DNA of 64,000 nt, taken from a virus. Where the stretch lies: the IMG/VR virus record IMGVR_UViG_3300033146_001635, positions 30,584 to 94,583 of that record; one strand, written 5' to 3'. Below, in pieces: positions 35,068-42,280 of this stretch. The notes below the pieces were generated by a model. The model searched no databases and was not told the DNA's origin. It saw only the letters and a program-made list of their open reading frames with translations. The translations under genes and the position numbers were made by a program. The first letter of the stretch is position 1, and every line of letters begins with the position of its first letter.

Positions 35068-35358
35068 ATGGATGTAAATGAATTTGTCGAATGTATAAAT
35101 TGGATTGATAGATGTTTATTTCCTGAAGATTTTATTAATGATTTAGTATCTTTGGGAATGGATATAGATCTAGCTAATCATATTATATGGAATTTATATA
35201 AAACTAAACAATTATCTATTATGAACTGCTATAAATATTTTCGAAGTGATATGGGAGATAAAAATATTATTCTTAAATATATAACAAATAATTACAAAAA
35301 CTTCCAATTATATAAATCAGGAGATAACAAGGATGGATCTCAATATACCAAATCCTAA
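35068..35358 (+). CDS. Small helical protein, unknown
   Basis: 96 residues. Aromatic and acidic N-half (ECINWIDRCLFPEDFINDLV) that looks like a small three-helix domain. Overlaps the next gene by 26 bp. Upstream 35000-35060 is AT-rich with a TATATATA stretch that may be a promoter. Confidence 0.5.
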   Translation: MDVNEFVECINWIDRCLFPEDFINDLVSLGMDIDLANHIIWNLYKTKQLSIMNCYKYFRSDMGDKNIILKYITNNYKNFQLYKSGDNKDGSQYTKS

Positions 35359-35890
35359 TATGGAATATGCCTCTGTTATAATGGATTTAAAAATTAAAGT
35401 TTTAAAAGATGTATTTAAAATGGATAAAGAAATATTAGACAAATATTATCCATCACAATTGCCAAAAAACGAAAATGAAATATTGCCAAAAGATGTATGG
35501 CAAAATTATATGTTGGAGTCTTTTTATATGCAGTTTACTCCAACATTTTATAAACAAGATAAACCATGTGTATACACAGATTGTATGATTTTTGATGCTT
35601 TCTGTACAACATATGATAGTTGCCCTTTTTGTATAGCAAATCGAATTAGAAATATTAAATATCCGGGAGAGGGAAAGGGAATTTGTTATACATGTTCATA
35701 TGGTAAAAATTTCGGAATTTGTACCAAGATGTATTCATCATATAATTCCGCAATATATATAAAAAATGATAAAAAAAAATCAATCGATTCAAAAATTATA
35801 TTTGATAAATTTATCGAATCAATTGATTTAACTCGTAACCACGAAATTGTTAAACAATTCTGTAAACAATATGGACTAGAAAAATTTTAA
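35333..35890 (+). CDS. Cys-rich unknown protein
   Basis: 185 residues with about ten cysteines, clustered at residues 80-130 (YTDCMIFDAFCTTYDSCPFC, GICYTCSYGKNFGIC). This looks like one or two metal sites. AGGAG ribosome site 9 bp before the ATG. No known family. Confidence 0.5.
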   Translation: MDLNIPNPNMEYASVIMDLKIKVLKDVFKMDKEILDKYYPSQLPKNENEILPKDVWQNYMLESFYMQFTPTFYKQDKPCVYTDCMIFDAFCTTYDSCPFCIANRIRNIKYPGEGKGICYTCSYGKNFGICTKMYSSYNSAIYIKNDKKKSIDSKIIFDKFIESIDLTRNHEIVKQFCKQYGLEKF

Positions 35891-35915
35891 CATTATATAA
35901 TAGGGAGTATATTTC

Positions 35916-36401
35916 ATGGCTACTTGTGATGTACCCGGGGCCAACCCCAATAACAATGACGAATTACATCCCGGATGTTGGGCTGAAGCTGATGACAACT
36001 CTTTAATTTATGTCGAAGGAGTATCAGAAACTGAGAATATTGTTATTTATTCGATATTTGATTTAACTGACCCAAACAACCCTCTGGAATTTAGAGATTC
36101 AATGCCGATAGATGGTTTTGAACAAATATTTAAAAACAGTCCCGATACTTGGACATGGCATGACAAAACAGCTTTTCCGTGGCAAAAAATCATGTCCATT
36201 TTTAAAGATGGTTCCAAAGTACCAAGTGCTGACCAATTGATCAGTGCAGCCCAAAGGATTGTTAAAACAAGAAAAATATATAAATCAAATAAAATAAAAA
36301 AAGATGATATTAAAGAAAAAATTGATAATAGCTACATAACAAAAACAGGCCATGTGATTATTGATAAAATTCAAAGGGCTTTAAATGAATTAAGGAAATA
36401 A
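35916..36401 (+). CDS. Conserved-type phage protein, unknown
   Basis: 161 residues. The N-terminal half has LHPGCWAEADDNSLIYVEGV, IVIYSIFDLTD and TWHDKTAFPWQKIMS, a compact beta domain layout that I associate with conserved phage hypotheticals. Basic helical C-terminus. GC content is higher than its neighbours. GGGAG ribosome site. Confidence 0.5.
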   Translation: MATCDVPGANPNNNDELHPGCWAEADDNSLIYVEGVSETENIVIYSIFDLTDPNNPLEFRDSMPIDGFEQIFKNSPDTWTWHDKTAFPWQKIMSIFKDGSKVPSADQLISAAQRIVKTRKIYKSNKIKKDDIKEKIDNSYITKTGHVIIDKIQRALNELRK

Positions 36402-36404
36402 TCT

Positions 36405-36722
36405 ATGGAAGAACTAATAAGTGGAAAATCAATTCAACGTACAGATATGGAATGCACTGAATGTTATAAAAATTTCATAGCAGAACTTGATTATTCAATT
36501 AATGGTAATCATGTTATCGAATGTCCTTTATGTGGACACGAACATTGTAGAGTTATAGAAAATGGAAAAATAACTAGCGATAGATGGGATTCTCGTAAGC
36601 AACGAGTAAATGCCAAAACAAGAAGAGTTTGGAAAGATTCAGTTTTACAAATTAAAACATCTGCGGCATCTGCATTTATACGTAATAGATGGCTGAATCT
36701 TAATGAAGAAGGTTCATTATGA
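36405..36722 (+). CDS. Zinc-ribbon protein
   Basis: 105 residues. Zinc site from MECTECYKNF and ECPLCGHEHC, followed by a basic segment (SRKQRVNAKTRRVWKDS). Likely nucleic-acid binding. ATGA-type overlap with the next gene. Confidence 0.6.
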   Translation: MEELISGKSIQRTDMECTECYKNFIAELDYSINGNHVIECPLCGHEHCRVIENGKITSDRWDSRKQRVNAKTRRVWKDSVLQIKTSAASAFIRNRWLNLNEEGSL

Positions 36723-37312
36723 GCAACACTCAGATAAGAATACCATACCAAGTGCCAATAAATTATTCTATTACATCTTCCACAGATACAAATTTGACAA
36801 CAACATCAACATCAACATATCCATACATCACTATTGATACAGATACATATAATTATATCACCAATGTAATAGGATTAAATAAAAATAATTCATATAAATT
36901 ACCTAATGGTGGTACATTAAAAATTGATGAATTAGGTAATTTCAAAATTATAGAAAATAACAATATTACTTACAAATCTTGTAATATAAGAGAATTTAAT
37001 AAATACATTAATGCCAGTGATCTTTTGGAAGGATTTATCAATTTTCTCGGAGAGCAAGGCATGAAACAAATAGATGTATTGAAAACTCCGATTGAGATTT
37101 TTATAACTTGGTTAATATTTAAAGCAGCAGAACAAGATAAGATAGATGAAGAAACAACCTTAAAAGAATTGGAAGATAAAACAAAACAATTAAAACATTC
37201 AAATAGATGCTTGTTTTGTGGAAAATTTATTTCTAAAAAGTTTAAAAAATTAGGAATAAATTTTTGCAATACATTGCACTTAGAACGATATATGGAAAAG
37301 GTTCACATATGA
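36719..37312 (+). CDS. Unknown protein with C-terminal zinc finger
   Basis: 197 residues. Thr-rich N-terminus, a middle beta/helix domain (SYKLPNGGTLKIDELGNFKI), and a C-terminal zinc-finger-like CLFCGKFISKKF ... FCNTLHLERYM. Overlaps the next gene by 4 bp (ATGA). Confidence 0.5.
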   Translation: MSNTQIRIPYQVPINYSITSSTDTNLTTTSTSTYPYITIDTDTYNYITNVIGLNKNNSYKLPNGGTLKIDELGNFKIIENNNITYKSCNIREFNKYINASDLLEGFINFLGEQGMKQIDVLKTPIEIFITWLIFKAAEQDKIDEETTLKELEDKTKQLKHSNRCLFCGKFISKKFKKLGINFCNTLHLERYMEKVHI

Positions 37313-37629
37313 TTTTCGATTTGAAAATAACATTTGTTTTAGAACATAATAATGATCCTCCTTTTATAAGAGGTGATTATCATATATGTATTTCAAATAT
37401 ACGCAATAACAATGGAGTTATTATGGATAATGGCCATGTGCATGCTTATTATGAACATGGTATTCAATTATTTAAAGATGAAAACTGCACTATATCTGAT
37501 ACATTATTTAATAAATTAAAAAACTATTTAGAAGAAGATCCATTTAAATATGATTCAATTTTTGAAAAAGCTATTGAAAAATTTAATAATCAATTTCAAT
37601 TGTTTTATGAAGAAAACAATATAAACTAA
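37309..37629 (+). CDS. Small unknown protein before the hairpin array
   Basis: 106 residues from the ATG at 37309 (ATGA overlap, AAAAGG site). Beta-rich N-half (DLKITFVLEHNNDPPFIRGD) and helical C-half. Its codons for EHNND include a plus-strand copy of the late-promoter motif (37341-37357). Last gene before 3 kb of non-coding repeats. Confidence 0.5.
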   Translation: MIFDLKITFVLEHNNDPPFIRGDYHICISNIRNNNGVIMDNGHVHAYYEHGIQLFKDENCTISDTLFNKLKNYLEEDPFKYDSIFEKAIEKFNNQFQLFYEENNIN

Positions 37630-38854
37630 AATAAACAAAAAAATATAATTTGATTATCGAATGTTAAATTTATTAAAAATTGCACAATATTATATTGTGA
37701 AAATACAGGGTGTAACTTATTAATAATCATAAAAATTTGCACATTAATAAAATGTGACCACTCGGATAACAATTGCTATTTATAAAAATAAAATTACACA
37801 ATATTATATTGTGAAAGTAACGAGTGTAACTTATTAATAATCATAAAAATTTGCACATTAATAAAATGTGATCCGATGGACATAGACTATTATTTATAAA
37901 AATAATTATATTGTGTCGAATTGAATAATGTGGGTCCCCTATATATTTAATATTTTATATTTTTGAATTTGCACATCAATAAGATGTGATGTAGTAGATT
38001 CCCGTCTAACAAATATAAAAAAATTTGCATATCAAAAAGATGTGACATGCTTTCCTGGTAGATCCCACTATTGATAGTTATAAAAATAAAATTACACAAT
38101 ATAATATTGTGATTGAGAAATATGGTGACAATATAAAATAATATATTATAAAACTACACATTGTAATAATGTGTCCGAGTGCCGGAGTCGAAAATATTAT
38201 TAGATTTTGCACGTTAATAAAACGTGACTGCGGACTTTAACATCTATTTATAAAAATAAAATTACACAATATTATATTGTGAAAGAAAATAAGGAGCAAA
38301 ACTTATTAATAATCATAAAAATTTGCACATTAATAAAATGTGACCAATGGGGACAATGCAAAATAATATATTATTATAAACTACACATTGTAATAATGTG
38401 TCCGTGTGCCAGGATCGTAAATATTATTAGATTTTACACATTAATAAAATGTGACACAGTCGATATCAACACCTATTTATAAAAATAAAATTACACAATA
38501 TTATATTGTGAAAAAAAATAAGGAGCAAAACTTATTAATAATCATAAAAATTTGCACATCAATTAGCTGTGACATCCCTTCGCTTTCAATCCTTCATAAA
38601 CAATTAATTAATATATTAATAAAAAATAAAATTGCACAATATTATATTGTGAGAGGACAGAATGTAACTTATTAATAATCATAAAAATTTGCACATTATT
38701 AAAATGTAACATTCGTTCCACCTATACGATCTTTCATAAACACTCAATTAATATTAATAAAAATAAAATTACACAATATTATATTGTGGAAAGTAGGAAA
38801 TGTAATTTATTAATAATCATAAAAATTTGCACATCAATTAGATGTGACACACCT

Positions 38855-39554
38855 CCTCGACTTTTACCAACTTCATACATAACAATATATCTAAATTATC
38901 TATTAAATATTTAAATTTGCACATTAATAAAATGTGACCGTTGATGGATGAATTTCATACATAACAATATATCTAAATTATCTATTAAATATTTAAATTT
39001 GCACATTAATAAAATGTGACCATCCTACTGGATGAATTTCATACATAACAATATATCTAAATTATCTATTAAATATTTAAATTTACACATTAATAAAATG
39101 TGACCCATATGTCGTGATTATACTAACTTCATACATAAAACAATATATCTAAGTTATTTATTAAATATTTAAATTTGCACATTAATAAAATGTGACCACG
39201 GTGGGGCAGATATCAACTTCATACATAAAACAATATATCTAAGTTATTTATTAAATATTTAAATTTGCACATTAATAAAATGTGGCCAGGGTTGAACAAA
39301 TATCAACTTCATACATAAAACAATATATTCAAGTTATCTTTTAAACATTTAAATTTGCACATTAATAAGATGTGACCTCGGTTGAGCAGATATCAACTTC
39401 ATACATAAAACAATATATTCAAGTTATCTTTTAAACATTTAAATTTGCACATTAATAAAATGTGACCACCGTGGGGCAGATATCAACTTCATACATAAAA
39501 CAATATAATCAAGTTATTTATTAAATATTTAAATTTGCACATTAATAAAATGTG
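38855..39554 (+). repeat. Sub-array with 82-92 bp units, exact 90-bp period in part
   Basis: Eight type A units share a long flank (TTCATACATAAAACAATATA ... TTAAATATTTAAATTTG). Cores at 39178, 39268, 39358, 39448 and 39538 are exactly 90 bp apart. The flanks are near identical, while the 13-15 nt after the hairpin differ: CACGGTGGGGCAGA, CAGGGTTGAACAAA, CTCGGTTGAGCAGA, CACCGTGGGGCAGA, CTCCCTTCCCCTTC. Confidence 0.9.
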
Positions 39555-39898
39555 ACTCCCTTCCCCTTCTGGATCCTTCATATAATATCAATAAAAATAA
39601 AATTGTACAATATTTTATTATGACAATTTCTGACTAAAACATATTATTATATTTCATATTTTTAAATTTACACATTAATAAAATGTGGCCGGCCTTCTCT
39701 CTTATATATCTTGTTTATTTACAAAATTACAAATTATTTGCATATTAATAAAATGTGACTTGAGCGTGCGGTTGATAAATATTAAGATTTATAAATAATA
39801 AAATTACACAATATTATATTATGATAACCCCGATTAACCAATACATGTTATACAATTATATATAAATTAATACAATATTATCAAAATTTTAAAATTTG

Positions 39899-40608
39899 TA
39901 CATCAAAAAGATGTAACTTGGAAAAATAAGATTGTTTATTATTATTATATATTCAAAAATTTGTATATCAAAAAGATATAACGATGATTGTCATAACTAT
40001 ACATATTTAAATTTGCACATCAAAAAGATGTGACAAACTGGAACCTTGCAAAAAAATATGACAAGCTGGGATTTGAATTAATAAATATATTTAAAATTTG
40101 CACATCAAAAAGATGTGATTGGATGCTTACAACACATAAGTATACAATAAATTATTCTAAATACAGGTGGATGAGATTAATTTACTCACTTGTATTTAAA
40201 ATTTGTACATTAAAAAAATGTAACTTTAAAAAATTGTTTATTATTATATATTCAAAAATTTGTATATCAAAAAGATATAACGATGAAGGTCATAACTATA
40301 CATATTTAAAATTTGCACATCAAAAAGATATGACCCGAAAAAATTGCTTATTATTATATATTCAAAAATTTGTATATCAAAAAGATATAATGACGTGGAA
40401 GGAATACTAACATACATATTTAAAATTTACACATCAAAAAGATGTGGCTATACCGGAGTACACCATACATATTTAAAATTTACACATCAAAAAGATGTGA
40501 CATGTTTTATTCTCCTATCAAATATATAAAAATTTACACATCAAAAAGATGTGACATACTTGATTTCCCCTATCAAATATATAAAAATTTACACATCAAA
40601 AAGATATG
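39899..40608 (+). repeat. Distal sub-array of CAAAAAG-loop hairpins
   Basis: Twelve units with an AAAAA-type loop. Stems include CACATC/GATGTG, TACATC/GATGTA, TATATC/GATATA and TACATT/AATGTA. A block of about 100 bp (39930-40033) is repeated at 40230-40332. Spacing is shorter (about 50-60 bp) than in the 90-bp block. Confidence 0.8.
40159..40197. repeat. Degenerate copy of the 40639-40677 terminator inside the array
   Basis: Sixty bases at 40145-40204 match 40625-40684 with five differences, an offset of exactly 480 bp. The copied hairpin is weakened (two G-U pairs and one mismatch). Shows that the array end was duplicated together with the neighbouring terminator. Confidence 0.8.
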
Positions 40609-40638
40609 GCGGCCAAAGAATATCCAATAAATTATTTT

Positions 40639-40677
40639 AAATACAGGTGGATAAGATTAATTTATCCACCTGTATTT
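40639..40677. terminator. Terminator at array/acetyltransferase boundary
   Basis: Perfect 16-bp stem (AAATACAGGTGGATAA and complement). It overlaps the stop codon of the gene ending at 40676 and would also stop rightward transcription out of the array. Confidence 0.75.
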
Positions 40678-41191
40678 AAAATTTTATCATATATTGGAAT
40701 TCACCAAATTTTTTATCATTAGCACTAAATAAAAATTTAAAACCATTTTTTTTATAAAAAGGCATAATATCTTTTTTACATGATAAACCAATTCCATAAT
40801 CAGAATATTTATATGGTATATTTTCAACAGCTGATAATAATTCAGTACCAATTTTTTGTTTCTGATATTTTTTATCTACGATTAACCAATTAATAACTCT
40901 TATAAATTTTTTATTATATCCAGCTTTTTTTAAAGCATGTTTTAAATCTTGGTGTAATTTAACAATATCTACTACTTTAATTGATATTAAACCTATTAAT
41001 TTTTTTTCAGGATTTTGTGCTAAAAGGATTGAAGCATAAGGTGGGTATTTTTGAGAATAACAGATTTTAGATTTTATTTCTTTTGGAGTCCAATTATTAT
41101 TAGAAGAAACAAAAGAAAAAGATTGATTAAATAAATCAGCAATCTCTTTCTTTCGATCTATACATTCTTCTGGAGATAATTTATTAATCAT
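40676..41191 (-). CDS. GNAT-family acetyltransferase
   Basis: 171 residues. The GNAT core is visible: KKLIGLISIKVVDI (strand 4), NWLIVDKKYQKQKIGTELLS (acetyl-CoA loop, Q/RxxG form) and PFYKKNGFKFLF (C-terminal motif). Substrate unknown. No clear ribosome site before the ATG; a duplicated fragment of this same gene lies just upstream, so the 5' region may have been rearranged. Confidence 0.7.
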   Translation of the reverse strand: MINKLSPEECIDRKKEIADLFNQSFSFVSSNNNWTPKEIKSKICYSQKYPPYASILLAQNPEKKLIGLISIKVVDIVKLHQDLKHALKKAGYNKKFIRVINWLIVDKKYQKQKIGTELLSAVENIPYKYSDYGIGLSCKKDIMPFYKKNGFKFLFSANDKKFGEFQYMIKF

Positions 41192-41226
41192 TTTAATTTA
41201 TTTGTTATATCTATCTCGTACTACAC

Positions 41227-41270
41227 ATTGATATTAAACCTATTAATTTTTTTTCAGGATTTTGTGCTAA
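41227..41270. repeat. 44-bp exact duplicate of an internal acetyltransferase segment
   Basis: 41227-41270 is identical to 40980-41023 inside the acetyltransferase gene. It supplies the last codons and the stop of the adjacent Cys-helix gene in a different reading frame. Confidence 0.9.
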
Positions 41271-41679
41271 TTGGAAGATGATAAAACGATGGTTGAAATA
41301 TTCCTGCTATTCGTTGGTTTTGTTTTAATTGTTGAATAAGTTTTTCTTTTTCTTTTACAAAAGAAGGTTTGTTATAACATTTAAGTCTTTTTTCACGATC
41401 TTTAAGTTCAAAACATCTTGATCTTACTTTTTCTAAAATATATATTTTCTTTTCTAAGAATACTTTTCTAACATCTTGTAAACATTTTTCTTTTTTAATA
41501 CCATCATATTCTTTACATCTTTTTTCACCTTTTTTTAAAATATCATAAACTTTTTTTTGTTTATAATATTGCCTAACCAAATGCAATGAAATACCTATGG
41601 CTAAACCTAATACATTTACAGCTCCAAAATCTTCTGTTATAATTTCATCAAAATATTCTAATAAATATTTATTATCCAT
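41254..41679 (-). CDS. Cys-helix family protein, paralogue E (altered C-terminus)
   Basis: 141 residues. A hydrophobic N-terminal part (VNVLGLAIGISLHLVRQYYK) is followed by KGEKRCKEYDGIKKEKCLQD, VRKVFLEKKIYILEKV and further Cys (SRCFELKDREKRLKC). It is a tandem relative of the next gene (shared KCLxDVRKVFLEKKI). The last seven residues and the stop come from the 44-bp acetyltransferase duplicate, so the original C-terminus has been replaced. Confidence 0.6.
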   Translation of the reverse strand: MDNKYLLEYFDEIITEDFGAVNVLGLAIGISLHLVRQYYKQKKVYDILKKGEKRCKEYDGIKKEKCLQDVRKVFLEKKIYILEKVRSRCFELKDREKRLKCYNKPSFVKEKEKLIQQLKQNQRIAGIFQPSFYHLPISTKS

Positions 41680-41703
41680 TATAAATCACCATTAATTAAA
41701 TAA

Positions 41704-42216
41704 TTAAACTTTTGGTTTAGTACCAGCATGTTTTGTATCAAACCACCCTCTTTTTGCAATATCATAAGATGGTTGGAGTCCAAATCCTGCTACATTTCTA
41801 TCATTCTTTTTTCTTTCTTCTTGAGCTTTGGTTATTTGTTTAGCTATAGTTTCACGACATTTTTTATTATCACCACATTTAGCCATAGCTTGTTGTAATG
41901 CATGTATTTTCTTTTCAAGAAAAACCTTTCTAACATCCATTAAACATTTCTCTTTTTGTTTCCCAGAATATTTATCACATCTTTTCTTACCATTAGCTAA
42001 TATATCATTAACTTTGTATCTATCTATAAAATATCTAGTTAATCTTCCAGCAATAGCACCCACGGATGCAGCCGCAACCATAGATAATAATTCTTCTGTC
42101 AAATATTGATTATCTTCAATTTCGATAGTATTATTTTCAAATTCATTAATTATATTTAAATTTTCTGTTAACCTAACACATTCATCAAAATTTTCTAAAA
42201 TAAATAATTTATTCAT
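41704..42216 (-). CDS. Cys-helix family protein, paralogue F
   Basis: 170 residues from the ATG at 42216 (GGAG site 6 bp upstream). One hydrophobic segment (LLSMVAAASVGAIAGRLTRY), then KKRCDKYSGKQKEKCLMDVR, and a second Cys pair (AKCGDNKKCRETIAKQI). The order matches the family module of the 4561-7539 genes. Function unknown; membrane association likely. Confidence 0.6.
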   Translation of the reverse strand: MNKLFILENFDECVRLTENLNIINEFENNTIEIEDNQYLTEELLSMVAAASVGAIAGRLTRYFIDRYKVNDILANGKKRCDKYSGKQKEKCLMDVRKVFLEKKIHALQQAMAKCGDNKKCRETIAKQITKAQEERKKNDRNVAGFGLQPSYDIAKRGWFDTKHAGTKPKV

Positions 42217-42232
42217 TATAATCTCCATAATA

Positions 42233-42271
42233 TTTTCCCCAGCCTCTAATTTATTTAGAGGCTGGGGAAAA
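42233..42271 (-). terminator. Terminator after the large fibre gene
   Basis: Perfect 17-bp stem (TTTTCCCCAGCCTCTAA and complement) with a 5-nt loop, directly after the stop at 42281. Confidence 0.8.
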
Positions 42272-42280
42272 TCAAATTAA

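Larger units (their letters stand above)
37683..40608 (+). repeat. Hairpin array with variable tails (about 44 units)
   Basis: No credible gene here. About 44 cores of 17 nt fold as 6-7 bp hairpins. Type A (about 33): CACATTAATAAAATGTG and CACATCAAAAAGATGTG variants, usually preceded by ATTTG and followed by AC plus 10-20 nt of variable, GC-richer sequence. Type B (about nine): CACAATATTATATTGTG, followed by an A/G-rich stretch. Type C (two): ACACATTGTAATAATGTGT. A and B alternate at 37683-38850; A alone from 38920 on. Type A core starts include 37740, 37854, 37972, 38220, 38326, 38437, 38830, 38920, 39002, 39086, 39178, 39671, 40016, 40101, 40430, 40483 and 40537. Stems covary between copies. 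Orientation (plus) is set by the tail side and is an inference. Confidence 0.85.

Noticed and set aside
37757-37776. CGGATAACAATT, identical to part of the E. coli lac operator
   Set aside because: A 12-nt chance match in one variable tail, with no operator symmetry around it.
37683-40608. A standard CRISPR array
   Set aside because: Unit length varies (about 50-92 bp), both sides of the hairpin are conserved, repeats are imperfect, only 10-20 nt vary, and no cas-like gene is next to it.
38279-40630. Open frames of 60-126 codons inside the array (for example at 38279, 38451, 40030, 40344, 40442)
   Set aside because: They are translations of the repeat units (recurrent KICTSKRCD-type peptides) with no ribosome sites, and exist only because the repeats lack stops in some frames.
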